Source: Deltaproteobacteria bacterium (lineage in GTDB: Bacteria > Myxococcota > JACRCW01). From it: a DNA stretch of 64,000 bases. Under the pieces are notes generated by a model. The model searched no databases. It saw only the letters and a list, made by a program, of their open reading frames with translations, and had not been told where the DNA came from. The DNA lies in NCBI GenBank assembly GCA_016218805.1, contig JACRCW010000153.1, forward strand, positions 1 through 64,000, in the 5' to 3' direction. The position numbers and the translations under genes are program-made. Positions 31,877-41,147 of the stretch are shown piece after piece (the first letter of the stretch is position 1; every line of letters starts with the position of its first letter).

Positions 31877-33022
31877 ATGGTCTCCCGTCGCACCACCCTC
31901 GCTCCCGCCCTCGTGCTCACCGCGTGCGCCGGCAGCACGTCTCCGCCTCCCGCGCCCCGCGCCGTGCAAGCGGTGGTGGTGGCGCCGCGGGACGCCGCCG
32001 CCGTGAGCCGCTACTCGGGATCGCTGGCGCCGTGGGAGCAGGTGGAGCTGAGCTTCGCCGTGTCCGGCACCGTCCAGTCCATCGCCCAGGTCCACACGGA
32101 AGGGAGAACGCGGCCGCTGCAGGAGGGTGACCCCGTCCGGCACGGTGATCTGCTGGCGGCGCTTGACGACAGCGTGCTGCGGACCCGGGCGCGGGCGGCC
32201 ACCGCGACCCTGCGCAGCGCGGGCGCCCAGCTGGGTGCCACCGAAGCCGCCCTGGCGCAGACGACGGTGGAACTGGAGCGCGCCCGCCGGCTGCGCGGCG
32301 CGGGCACCATCCCGCTGGCGGAATACCAGCGCGCCGAAGCCGCGTTCGCCGCCGCGCGCGCCGGCGTGGAGGTGGCGCGGGCGCAACGCCTTGCCGCGGC
32401 CGAGCAATCCGCCGTGGCGCGCAGCACTGCCGAGGACACGCGCCTGGTCAGCCCGCTGGACGGCCTGCTCGCCCGCCGGCTGGTGGACGTGGGCGAAACG
32501 GTGGCCCCCGGAACCAGCGCGTTCACGGTCATCAATACCAGCCGGCTGTGCGTGGTGTTTGGCGTGCCGGGTCACCAGCTGATGGCCATGAAGCTGGGGC
32601 GCAGGTTGCCGGTGCACATTGAGGGCCTGCCGGGTGATGCGCTGGTTGGCACCGTCTCCAAGGTGCAGCCGGTGGCGGATCCGCTGCTGCGTTCGTTCTC
32701 CGTGGAGGTGACCATTGCCAACCCGGACAACCGCCTGCGGCCGGGCATGGTGGCCAGCATCACCACGCGCGGTGACGAGCCCGCCGCGCTCCTCATCCCG
32801 CTGGAATCGGTGGTGCGCGGTACCGCGTTGTCAGGCGGCCCGGGCTTCTCCGTCTGGGTGCTGCCACCCGGCGACGGCGGGGTACAGCTGCGCGCGGTGG
32901 AGCTGGGTGACCTGCACGGCAACGACGTCATGGTCACCGCGGGCCTGGCGCCGGGTGACGTGGTGGTCACCCAGGGTGCCCAGTTCATCCGTGCAGGCGA
33001 GCGCGTCGCGGTGCGGCCGTGA
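31877..33022 (+). CDS. RND efflux periplasmic adaptor (MFP) lipoprotein
   Basis: A 381-residue membrane-fusion protein of the AcrA/HlyD type. The signal peptide ends in the lipobox LTAC, so it is probably an inner-membrane-anchored lipoprotein. The lipoyl/barrel-sandwich halves (SFAVSGTVQSI and LVSPLDGLLARRLVDVGETV) flank a helical hairpin of about 100 residues rich in Ala and Glu. The beta-barrel and membrane-proximal domains end with VTAGLAPGDVVVTQGAQFIRAGERV. ATG 31877 follows GGAGG. Its stop overlaps the permease start as GTGA. It would connect the pump at 33019 to an outer-membrane channel; no TolC-like gene is in the window. Confidence 0.9.
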   Translation: MVSRRTTLAPALVLTACAGSTSPPPAPRAVQAVVVAPRDAAAVSRYSGSLAPWEQVELSFAVSGTVQSIAQVHTEGRTRPLQEGDPVRHGDLLAALDDSVLRTRARAATATLRSAGAQLGATEAALAQTTVELERARRLRGAGTIPLAEYQRAEAAFAAARAGVEVARAQRLAAAEQSAVARSTAEDTRLVSPLDGLLARRLVDVGETVAPGTSAFTVINTSRLCVVFGVPGHQLMAMKLGRRLPVHIEGLPGDALVGTVSKVQPVADPLLRSFSVEVTIANPDNRLRPGMVASITTRGDEPAALLIPLESVVRGTALSGGPGFSVWVLPPGDGGVQLRAVELGDLHGNDVMVTAGLAPGDVVVTQGAQFIRAGERVAVRP

Positions 33023-36000
33023 ACATCCCGCGCCTGTTTGTGGAGCGGCGCCACATTGCCTGGGTGGCGCTGGTGGCGACGTTGATCTGGGGCGTCACCG
33101 CCTATGGGCGCATGCCGCAGCGCAAGGACCCGGAGGTGGTCATCAAGACCGCGGTGGTGACCGTGCCCTGGCCGGGCGCGGCGGCGGAGGACATTGAGAA
33201 CCTGGTCACGCGGCCGGTGGAACGGGTGGCCGGACAGGTTCCGCGCGTGGACCGGATCACGTCCACCACGCGCGCGGGCATTGCCACGGTGTTTGTCACG
33301 CTGGAGGACACCGCGCGGCGCGCGGACCTTGAGCCGGCGTGGTCAGACCTGCGTGCGCGCCTGGACCTGCTCCGCGGCACCCTCCCCGCCGGCGCCGGGA
33401 TGCCGCAACTCAACACGCACTTCGGCGACACGGCCACGGTCACCTACAGTGTGGCCAGTCCGCCGGTCAGCGACATGGAGCTGGACGTGCGGGCGGCCGC
33501 CATCCGCCGTGCACTGGAGGGACACCGCGCCGCCCGCGCGCAACCCGGCACGCGCGCGGCCACGGTGTTCATCCCCGCGGAAGGCATCGCGCGCGAGACG
33601 GTCGCCCGCGCCGCGGATCGCTACCTCGCGCGTGGCCGCGAACTCGGCGCATTGCGGGACGGCGCCGTGCTGTGGGGCGCGAGCTTTGTGGCGCTGGATT
33701 ACCAACCCGTGGACGAGGCGGCGCTGGCCCGGCTTGACCCGGCGTTCTGGGCGGAGGAACTGGGCGGAGAAGTGCCGCATCCCGACGTGTGGGGGCCGAT
33801 TTCCATCCGTGACATCAGCGACATCCGCCCACGGCTCGCCGCGGCGGCGGGGGACAAGTACTCGCACCGCGAACTGGATGAGTTCACCACGCACCTGCGC
33901 GATGAGATCGCTCGCCTGCCCGAAGTCGGCCGCGTGGATCGCCACGGCGTGGTGCCGGAGAAGGTCTACCTGCTGTACTCGCAGGAGAAGCTTGCTTCGT
34001 TTGGATTGCACCCGCGGCAGATTGGCGAGGCACTGCGCGCACACAACATCAATGTGCCCGGCGGCAGCGTCAGCACCGGCCGGCAGACGCTGCTGGTGGA
34101 GCCGTCCGGCGCCTTCTCCGGGCTCAATGAGATCCTTGACACCGTGGTGGCATCCGCCCGCGACGGCAGCCCGTTGTTTGTGCGTGACGTGGTGGAGGTG
34201 CACCGCACCTACGAGACCCCCATCACCGACGCGAGCTGGCTGACCTGGCGGGACGCGCGCGGCTGGCACAAGGGCCGCTCCGTCGCCGTGGCGGTGCAGG
34301 CCAAGAGCGGCGTGCAGGCGGTCAAGGTGGGTGAACAGGTGGACGAGCTGGTCAAGCGCATGGGTGACCAGCTTCCGGCGGACCTGGTCATTGCCAAGAC
34401 CAGTGACCAACCAGAACTGGTGGAGCACAAGATCTCCGAGTTCATGCGCAGCCTCGCCGAGGCGATCGCCATCGTCATCGCCATTGCACTGCTGTTCATG
34501 GAGCGCCGCAGCGCACTCCTGGTCGCGGCCAGCATCCCGCTGACGCTCGCCATGACTTTCGGTTTCATGGACCTGTTCGGCCTGGACCTTCAGCAGGTGT
34601 CCATCGCCTCGCTGATCATCGCCCTGGGCCTGTTGGTGGATGATCCGGTGATTGCCAGTGACGCCATCAACCGCGAGATTGCCGCCGGCGTGCCGCGGGA
34701 GCGCGCGGCCTGGCAGGGGCCAACCCGGCTGGCCAAGGCGATCCTGTTCGCGACCATCACCAACGTGGTGGCGTTTGCTCCGCTGTTGCTGGTCAAGGGC
34801 ACCATGGGCGATTTCATCTATTCACTGCCCATGGTGGTGTCGCTGTCGTTGATCTCCAGCCGCATTGTCTCCATGACGTTCATGCCGCTGCTGGGCTACC
34901 ACCTGTTGCGCGGCCAGAAGGGCTACGAGGCCGCGCTGGAAGGTGGCGGCCCCGGCGCCGAGATTGCCCGAAAATACAACGCCGTCACCGAGTGGATTCT
35001 TGCGCACAAGGCCAGGAGCTTCCTGGGCTTTGTGGCGTTCCTGCTGCTGGGCCTGGCGCCCGCCGTGTTGATCAAGGCCCAGTTCTTTCCCGAAGAGGCG
35101 ATGAGCCGCTTCTACGTCCACGTCCGCCTTCCCGAGGGATCGGACGTGCGCGCCACCGAGCAGATGGCGGAACAGGCGCGGCGGTTCCTGCTGCGCACTG
35201 AGGGAGACCAGCTCGAGCGCATCACCAGTTTCGTCGGCAACGGTGGCCCGCGCTGGTGGAGCAACGTCAGCCCGGACCCGAAGAACCCCGCGTATGCGCT
35301 GATGATCGTGCAGACCCGTGACGCGGAGCATTCCAAGGCAATGATCGGTCGGGTGCAGGCCACGCTGCGTTCTTCCGTGCCGGGCGCGCGGTTTGAGGTG
35401 TACCGCATTTCATCCGGCAAGCCGGCAGTGATGCCGGTGGAGGTGCGCGTCTCCGGTCCCGACCCCACGGCGCTGCGCGGGCTGGCCGAGCAGGTGAAGG
35501 ACGTGCTGCGCGCGGAGCCGCTGACCGCCGACGTCACCGACGACTGGGGCGCGGAAACGCTCAAGCTGACCATTGACGTGGATGACGGACGTGCGTCCGC
35601 GGCGGGCTTCACGCATGCGGATATCGCGAGTTCAGCGCAGGCCGGGTTCAGTGGCTCCCCGGTGACCCAACTGCGTGAGCGCGACCGGCTGGTGGACGTG
35701 GTGCTCCGGCTCAGGCCCGGCGAGCGCGGCGCGGCCGCGCAGGTGAAGGACCTCTACGTGTGGAGCAGCCGCAGCGGCCGTTCTGTTCCGGTGCAGCAGG
35801 TGGCCGACATCGGCCGGCGGTTCCAGGCGCCGAAGATCGTCCGCTACAATCAGGAGCGCACCATCACCGTGGGCGCCATCCCGCTTGATGGCGCGCTCCC
35901 GTCGTCGTTGCTCGCCGCGGTGCGGGAGCCTCTTGCCCGGATCGCGTTGGCGCCCGGCCATCGCTTTGAACTGGGTGGTGAGCAGGAGCAGCAGGCGCGG

Positions 36001-36528
36001 GCATTTGCCTCGGTGAGCATTGCGCTCAAGACATCCATTCTGTTGATCTTCCTCGTGCTGGTTTGGCAATTCGCACACTTCTTCAAGCCCTTCATCGTGT
36101 TCGCCTCCATTCCCTTTGGCTTGGTGGGCGTGGTGCTCGGGCTGGTGCTGACCGGGACGCACTTTGGGTTCATGGCGTTCCTTGGCGTGGCCAGTCTGGT
36201 GGGCGTCGTCGTCAGTCACATCATCGTGCTGTTTGATTTCATTGAGGAGGCCCGGGAGCACGGGGTGGAGCTGCACCGGGCCGTGATTGACGCCGGGCTG
36301 GTGCGGCTGCGGCCCGTGTTGGTGACGGTGCTCGCCACCGTGGGCGGGCTGGTGCCGCTGGCGCTGGAAGGCGGGCCCATGTGGCGCCAACTCGTCTACG
36401 TGCAGATCGGCGGTCTGCTGCTCGCCACGGTAGTGACCAAGGGCGTGGTACCGCTGCTGTACGTGGTGTTTGTGGAGACGCTGAAGGTCGTTGCGTGGAA
36501 GCGGACCGCACCAGACGGAGAGCACTGA
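33019..36528 (+). CDS. RND (AcrB-like) efflux permease
   Basis: A 1,169-residue inner-membrane proton-driven exporter, longer than the usual 1,030-1,060. The N-terminal helix (NIPRLFVERRHIAWVALVATLIWG) is followed by the first porter domain (YGRMPQRKDPEV, PGAAAEDIENLVTRPVE). The TM4 aspartate pair D541-D542 in GLLVDDP matches the AcrB proton relay. In the TM10 equivalent the AcrB lysine position reads Ser-His (VVVSHIIVLFDF), as is common in divergent family members. GTG 33019 overlaps the adaptor stop. The stop overlaps the ATG of the TetR gene by one base. Substrates cannot be deduced; the metal-type CusA motifs are not evident, so drug or organic-molecule efflux is more likely. Confidence 0.9.
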   Translation: MNIPRLFVERRHIAWVALVATLIWGVTAYGRMPQRKDPEVVIKTAVVTVPWPGAAAEDIENLVTRPVERVAGQVPRVDRITSTTRAGIATVFVTLEDTARRADLEPAWSDLRARLDLLRGTLPAGAGMPQLNTHFGDTATVTYSVASPPVSDMELDVRAAAIRRALEGHRAARAQPGTRAATVFIPAEGIARETVARAADRYLARGRELGALRDGAVLWGASFVALDYQPVDEAALARLDPAFWAEELGGEVPHPDVWGPISIRDISDIRPRLAAAAGDKYSHRELDEFTTHLRDEIARLPEVGRVDRHGVVPEKVYLLYSQEKLASFGLHPRQIGEALRAHNINVPGGSVSTGRQTLLVEPSGAFSGLNEILDTVVASARDGSPLFVRDVVEVHRTYETPITDASWLTWRDARGWHKGRSVAVAVQAKSGVQAVKVGEQVDELVKRMGDQLPADLVIAKTSDQPELVEHKISEFMRSLAEAIAIVIAIALLFMERRSALLVAASIPLTLAMTFGFMDLFGLDLQQVSIASLIIALGLLVDDPVIASDAINREIAAGVPRERAAWQGPTRLAKAILFATITNVVAFAPLLLVKGTMGDFIYSLPMVVSLSLISSRIVSMTFMPLLGYHLLRGQKGYEAALEGGGPGAEIARKYNAVTEWILAHKARSFLGFVAFLLLGLAPAVLIKAQFFPEEAMSRFYVHVRLPEGSDVRATEQMAEQARRFLLRTEGDQLERITSFVGNGGPRWWSNVSPDPKNPAYALMIVQTRDAEHSKAMIGRVQATLRSSVPGARFEVYRISSGKPAVMPVEVRVSGPDPTALRGLAEQVKDVLRAEPLTADVTDDWGAETLKLTIDVDDGRASAAGFTHADIASSAQAGFSGSPVTQLRERDRLVDVVLRLRPGERGAAAQVKDLYVWSSRSGRSVPVQQVADIGRRFQAPKIVRYNQERTITVGAIPLDGALPSSLLAAVREPLARIALAPGHRFELGGEQEQQARAFASVSIALKTSILLIFLVLVWQFAHFFKPFIVFASIPFGLVGVVLGLVLTGTHFGFMAFLGVASLVGVVVSHIIVLFDFIEEAREHGVELHRAVIDAGLVRLRPVLVTVLATVGGLVPLALEGGPMWRQLVYVQIGGLLLATVVTKGVVPLLYVVFVETLKVVAWKRTAPDGEH

Positions 36529-37139
36529 TGTCCACCACCCGACGCCCCACCGCCCAGCGCCGCGAGGAAATCGCCGACGCCGCACTGCGCATCATCGAGA
36601 ACCACGGTATCGTCGCGCTGACCACGTCGTCACTTGCGCGGGCGGTGGGGCTCACCACCGGCGCGCTGTTCCGGCATTTTGATTCAACCGAGGCGATCTT
36701 GGAGGCGGTGGCGGAGCGCGTGGAGACGCTGCTGCGCGCCACCCTGCCCGACGCGGACCTGCCGCCGCGCGTGCGGCTGGAGCGCTTCCTTGACGCGCGC
36801 TCGGCCGTTGCGGGCAAGCATGCAGGGATCCTGCGGTTGATGACCTCCGAGCAGTTCACGCTGGCATTGCCGCCGGGCGCAAAACGCCGTCTGCGCGCGG
36901 CGGTGGCGGAGACCCGAGCGCTGGTGACAAGGACCCTTGCGGATGGGCAGGCGGAGGGTGCCTTCCGCGACGATCAGCCCGCCGATGCGCTGGCGGTGAT
37001 CGTCCTGGGTACGCTCAAGATGCTGGCGTTTGCCGCGGCGGTGGGTGGTGCGCCAGAGGCCCAGTCCGCGCGCGTTCGCGCCACGCTGCGCGCGCTCCTT
37101 GAGCGCCAAGCAGGCCGCCCCAAGCGCCGGAAGGCGTGA
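36528..37139 (+). CDS. TetR-family transcriptional regulator
   Basis: A 203-residue regulator. The N-terminal HTH is typical (RREEIADAALRIIENHGIVALTTSSLARAVGLTTGALFRHFDSTEAIL, about residues 11-58), followed by an all-helical ligand-binding domain. ATG 36528 overlaps the permease stop in TGATG, so it is cotranscribed and coupled with the efflux genes. The in-frame reading further upstream lies inside the permease gene and is a shadow. It probably represses its own operon through the half-site array at 31814-31837. It converges on the amidotransferase gene with a 19-bp gap. Confidence 0.9.
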   Translation: MSTTRRPTAQRREEIADAALRIIENHGIVALTTSSLARAVGLTTGALFRHFDSTEAILEAVAERVETLLRATLPDADLPPRVRLERFLDARSAVAGKHAGILRLMTSEQFTLALPPGAKRRLRAAVAETRALVTRTLADGQAEGAFRDDQPADALAVIVLGTLKMLAFAAAVGGAPEAQSARVRATLRALLERQAGRPKRRKA

Positions 37140-37158
37140 CGGGCCCTGCGCGCGCTGC

Positions 37159-38907
37159 TCACGCCTCCGCGGGCGTGCCGTGGCCGTTGGCGCGGGAGGC
37201 GCGCAAGCGGGCGGTGGCCGCGGCGCCTTCAGACAGCACGCGCTCCTTGAGGAACTTCTCCACCCGCAGCGACAGCAATTCCGGGATTTCCAGCGGCGCG
37301 GTATGCGATCCCGCGGGAATGACCAGCAGCTCCGCGCCCGGGATGGCGTGGTGCATGCGGCCGGACAGGTGCGCGGGGGTGAAGGTGTCCCGTTCGCCGG
37401 CAACCACCAGCGTGGGGACATCCACGTCGGCCAGGAACGGCTCAGCCGAGTGCGCGTTGACGTTGCCCAGCAGCTTCATGAACAGGCGCGGGTCCACGCG
37501 GGCCAGGTGGGTGAAGTACGGGCGGAAGTCCTGCCGCTTCACCAGGTCCCCGTTGACCTCCACGTTGACGGCAAACTGGTAGGCCAGCTCGGTATCCAGC
37601 AGGCGGCGCCACACCCCGCGCGAAATGCGCGGTGACTTGTTGAGGGCGCGTTGCACGTAGGGAAGCGCGGCCTCCGCCAGGGCGTTGCCGTGGAAGGTGC
37701 GCAGCGGGCGCCCGTAGCTGCCGCAGATGAGCACCAGCGCGGCCACGCGCGTGGGGTGGCGCCGCCAGGTCTCCAGCGCGGCCTGCACGCCCATGCTGTG
37801 CCCAAACAGCACCGCGAACTCCACGCCCGCGTCATCCAGCACACGGACCGCGTCGTCCGCCAGGCCTTCCAGCGTGAGGCGGTGGCAATGCCCGTCATCC
37901 CACCCGGTGGGCGGTGGCGAGCGCCCGTGGCCACCGTAGTTCCAGCGGATGACGTGGTGATCAGGCCGCAGTTGCTCAACCAGGTGCTTCCACACGTACT
38001 GGTCACAACCCAGGCCGTCCATCATCATGATCGTCGGCGATCGGCGTCCCACCTCGTTGTAGAAGATCTCCACGCCATCATCGGCGCGCGCGTAGGACTC
38101 CGTGTAGTGGTCCACGGTCCGCTGCCGCGTACGCGTCTTGCGCGCCGGGCGCCCGCGCTGCTGGTGGGCCGCGCGTTGGTGCGGCACCACCACTTCGGAG
38201 ACAAACCGCCGCATGATGGCCTCACCCGTGCGCGTCTCCGTGACGGCGGCGTACACCTTGTCCGCGGCGCCGGGCCCGCGCTCCTGGTCAATAAGACGGG
38301 CGCGCATGCTGATGTAGCGGCGCAGCAGGGCCGCTCCCATCTCCGGGTGGAACTGCACGCCGTACAGGTTGCGGCCCACGCGCATGGCGGCGCAGTTCTC
38401 CTGTGCGGTGCGGGCCAGGACTTCTGCGCCCGGCGGCGGCTGCACCACGCTGTCCACGTGCGTGGCCTGCGCGCGGAAGGACGGCACCAGCGGCCCAAGC
38501 ACGGGATCGGTGGCGCCCGCGCGCGTGAGCACCACCTCCACGGTGCCAATCTCGCGGCCCGCGGGGTTCTGCTCCACGCGCCCGCCCAGCGCGTGTCCCA
38601 TGATCTGGTGCCCAAAGCACACGCCCAGCAGCGGCATGTCCACCTCGGCGCAGCGGCGCACCACGTCGCACAGCACCTCCATGAACGGTTCAAACTGCGT
38701 CACGGAAGAGGGCGACCCGGAGATCACCACGCCGTCCAGTCCGTCAAACGTCGGCGGCGGCGCCTCGCCCTTGTGCACGCGGCAGGTGCGGAGCTCCGCC
38801 ACCCCCTTGAAACCCGTGGCAAACCAGGCGTCAAAGTCGCCGTGGGTACCGACGATCTCGTCGTACGTCTGGCCGGCGGTCAGGAAGAGCAAGCGGGGAA
38901 GGGCCAT
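37159..38907 (-). CDS. Class I glutamine amidotransferase fused to an alpha/beta hydrolase
   Basis: A 582-residue two-domain protein. Residues 1-205 are a GATase1 domain of the free-standing GMP-synthase-like type: GVCFGHQIMG with Cys97, and QFHPEM with His187 and Glu189, a complete triad. A basic linker (250-265, RGRPARKTRTRQR) leads to a complete alpha/beta hydrolase: GHSMG with Ser371, GERDTF with Asp507 and GSH with His535. The frame is continuous, so this is a real fusion and not two genes. Start ATG 38907 begins the GATase strand; the frame upstream has no homology. GATase1 proteins of this type hydrolyse gamma-glutamyl bonds, and the hydrolase could act on an ester or amide of the same molecule. 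It follows manA by 71 bp on the same strand. Confidence 0.85.
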   Translation of the reverse strand: MALPRLLFLTAGQTYDEIVGTHGDFDAWFATGFKGVAELRTCRVHKGEAPPPTFDGLDGVVISGSPSSVTQFEPFMEVLCDVVRRCAEVDMPLLGVCFGHQIMGHALGGRVEQNPAGREIGTVEVVLTRAGATDPVLGPLVPSFRAQATHVDSVVQPPPGAEVLARTAQENCAAMRVGRNLYGVQFHPEMGAALLRRYISMRARLIDQERGPGAADKVYAAVTETRTGEAIMRRFVSEVVVPHQRAAHQQRGRPARKTRTRQRTVDHYTESYARADDGVEIFYNEVGRRSPTIMMMDGLGCDQYVWKHLVEQLRPDHHVIRWNYGGHGRSPPPTGWDDGHCHRLTLEGLADDAVRVLDDAGVEFAVLFGHSMGVQAALETWRRHPTRVAALVLICGSYGRPLRTFHGNALAEAALPYVQRALNKSPRISRGVWRRLLDTELAYQFAVNVEVNGDLVKRQDFRPYFTHLARVDPRLFMKLLGNVNAHSAEPFLADVDVPTLVVAGERDTFTPAHLSGRMHHAIPGAELLVIPAGSHTAPLEIPELLSLRVEKFLKERVLSEGAAATARLRASRANGHGTPAEA

Positions 38908-38978
38908 GGGGGTGGTGTCCTCGTGGTGACGGGCGGGGGACCAGCCATAGCACCGGCAACGCGAGCCGTGCAGGGGAG

Positions 38979-39968
38979 TCAGCCGGCGGGAAACATGGCC
39001 ACCACGCTGGCCGTCCCACCGCGCGCTGCCAACACCGCGCGGCGGCGGCACGCGGGGACCACCAGTGACGCCCCCGTCTCCAGCGCGCACGCGGATTCCT
39101 CCGCGGACACGTCCACGGCACCGTCCAGCGCAAACAGCACGCCAGGAGCATCCGGCGGCAGCTCCAGCGCGGTGCGGGTCCCTGCCGCCAGTTGCCAGCG
39201 CTCCATGACAAACGCGCGGCTGCGCACCAGTTCCTCGCGCTCAACACCGTCGCCACCAGGCAGCGGGCGCGCCGCGCACCGGGGTGGCGGCTGCGGACCA
39301 AACGTGGCGACCTCCAACGCCTGGTCCACGTGCAACGCTCGCGGCCGCCCGTGCTCCAGCCGGCCATAGTCATACACGCGGAAGGTGGTGTCTGACGGTT
39401 CCTGCACCTCCAGCACCAGCAGGCCGCGGCCAATGGCGTGCACCGTCCCCGGTGGCACGTGCACCACGTCTCCCGGCGCCATGACCACCGCCCGCAGCAA
39501 CGCATCCGCGCGCTGCTCCGCAATGGACGCACGGAACGCCGCCGGGTCCACGCCGTCCGTGAACCCGTGGAGGATGCGCGCGCCCTGGTCCGCCTCCACC
39601 ATCAGCCACGCCTCGTCTTTAGAGAACGTACCCGGGTGCGCGGCGGCCCACGCCGCGTCCGGGTGCACCTGCACGGACAGGTCGTCGGACGCATCAATGA
39701 GTTTGACCAGCAGCGGGAAGCGCCGGTCCACGTGGAAGCGCCCGCGCAGGTTCTCCCCGTCGGCACGGCCAATCTCCGCCAGCGTGCGCCCGGCCAGCGG
39801 CCCCTCCGCCACCGTGCTGGAGCCCTCCGGGAGATCCGCCACCTCCCAGGCTTCACCCACCTTGGTGGGAGGCGGCGGGTGGGCGCGCTTGCCGGGCAGC
39901 GCGGCAATGCGGGCGCCCCCCCAGATCTTTTCCAGGTAGCGCGGGCGCATCGGCAGCAGCGGCAACAT
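38979..39968 (-). CDS. manA: Mannose-6-phosphate isomerase, class I
   Basis: A 329-residue cupin-fold zinc enzyme that interconverts mannose-6-phosphate and fructose-6-phosphate and feeds GDP-mannose synthesis. Motifs in order: RYLEKIWGG at the N terminus, VQVHPD with zinc-ligand Gln/His, KDEAWLMVEA with ligand Glu, and VVHVPPGTVHAIGRG with the last ligand His. A second degenerate cupin half follows. Length fits the short class I bacterial type. Start is ATG 39968. It may supply sugar for the GT-C transferases in the first 10 kb, though they are about 30 kb away. Confidence 0.92.
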   Translation of the reverse strand: MLPLLPMRPRYLEKIWGGARIAALPGKRAHPPPPTKVGEAWEVADLPEGSSTVAEGPLAGRTLAEIGRADGENLRGRFHVDRRFPLLVKLIDASDDLSVQVHPDAAWAAAHPGTFSKDEAWLMVEADQGARILHGFTDGVDPAAFRASIAEQRADALLRAVVMAPGDVVHVPPGTVHAIGRGLLVLEVQEPSDTTFRVYDYGRLEHGRPRALHVDQALEVATFGPQPPPRCAARPLPGGDGVEREELVRSRAFVMERWQLAAGTRTALELPPDAPGVLFALDGAVDVSAEESACALETGASLVVPACRRRAVLAARGGTASVVAMFPAG

Positions 39969-40145
39969 GCCACCCGCTTACCGTCCGCCCGAACGACGCG
40001 GCAAGAGCCCCGCCGTGACGGCAGCGCGCGATCCCGCAAACTCTGCCCAGACCTTCCCGCGCGCGCACACCGTGCGTTGCCACGACGCAGGAATCGTCGT
40101 GAACCCGCGTCGTGAGACGGCACGCCGCAAGCACACGGAAGGGAC

Positions 40146-41147
40146 ATGCGGTCCGGCACGGTGCTCGCGGCGGTGGTGGCGCTCCTGGTGGGCGGGGCGG
40201 CCCCGGTGCTGGTGAAGCTGGGGACGGTGGCGCCGGACGGGTCACCCTGGCAGCAGCTGCTGCGTGAGATGGACCAGGAATGGCAGCGTATCTCCGGCGG
40301 TGCCGTCACGTTGCGCGTGTACCCCGGTGGCGTGCTGGGCGACGAGACGGACCTGGTGAAGAAGCTGCGCATTGGGCAGCTGCACGCAGTGGCGCTTTCC
40401 GGCGCGGGCATGGAGCACCTGGAGCCCGCGGTGACGTGCCTGCAGCTGCCGCTGATTTTTGACACGTATGAGGAGCTGGACCACGTGCGGGACCGGCTGG
40501 CGCCGATGCTGGAGCAGAGCATGGCGGCCAAGGGTTACGTGGTGTTGAACTGGAGCGACGCGGGCTGGGTGATGTTCTTCCTCAAGACGCCGGCGGCGCG
40601 GCCGGCGGACATCCGCAAGATGAAGCTGTTCACGTCCGCCTCAGACAGCCGCACGCTGGAACTGTACAAGGCGGCCGGATTCCGTCCCGTGCCGCTCAGC
40701 GTGACGGACATGCAGAGCGCGCTGCAGACGGGGATGATTGACGCGTTTGACGTGCCGCCGCTGCTGGCGCTGCTCAACCAGTGGTTCCCGTCCGCGCCCA
40801 ACATGGTGGACGTGAAGTGGGCGCCGCTTGTGGGGGCCACGGTCATTGGCAAGAAGACGTGGGAGCGCATCCCCGCGGAGCTGCGGCCGGCGCTGGCGCG
40901 CAGCGCGGCGGAACTGGGCGTGCGCTACCGCGCGCGCATCCGCCAGATGAGTGACGAAGCGGTGACCGCGATGGAAAAGCGCGGCATGCGCATCATCCAC
41001 ACCACCGAGGAGGACCGCGCCGCGTGGCGCACCGAGGCGGAGAACGCGTGGCCCAAGCTGCGCGGGAGCGTGTGCCCGGAGGCGATGTTTGACGAGGTGG
41101 TGCGCCTGCGCGGCGAGTACCGCGCCGCACACGGGGGCGCGCCGTGA
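40146..41147 (+). CDS. TRAP transporter substrate-binding protein (DctP/TeaA type)
   Basis: A 333-residue periplasmic binding protein with a short signal peptide (AAVVALLVGGAAP). Family landmarks are VKLGTVAPDGSPWQQ, YPGGVLGDETDLVKKLRIGQLHAV, and AAGFRPVPLSVTDMQSALQTGMIDAFDVPP. The arginine that binds the substrate carboxylate in classical DctP proteins (usually in KxR) is missing: the site reads KMKLFTSASDSR. The ligand could therefore be other than a simple dicarboxylate. ATG 40146 follows GGAAGG at 5-6 nt. The stop overlaps the permease GTG. Confidence 0.88.
   Translation: MRSGTVLAAVVALLVGGAAPVLVKLGTVAPDGSPWQQLLREMDQEWQRISGGAVTLRVYPGGVLGDETDLVKKLRIGQLHAVALSGAGMEHLEPAVTCLQLPLIFDTYEELDHVRDRLAPMLEQSMAAKGYVVLNWSDAGWVMFFLKTPAARPADIRKMKLFTSASDSRTLELYKAAGFRPVPLSVTDMQSALQTGMIDAFDVPPLLALLNQWFPSAPNMVDVKWAPLVGATVIGKKTWERIPAELRPALARSAAELGVRYRARIRQMSDEAVTAMEKRGMRIIHTTEEDRAAWRTEAENAWPKLRGSVCPEAMFDEVVRLRGEYRAAHGGAP

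Noticed and set aside
33019-36528. Heavy-metal (CusA-type) efflux pump
   Set aside because: The Met-rich metal path is not evident, and no CusF/CusC partners are present, so the call stays at general RND efflux.
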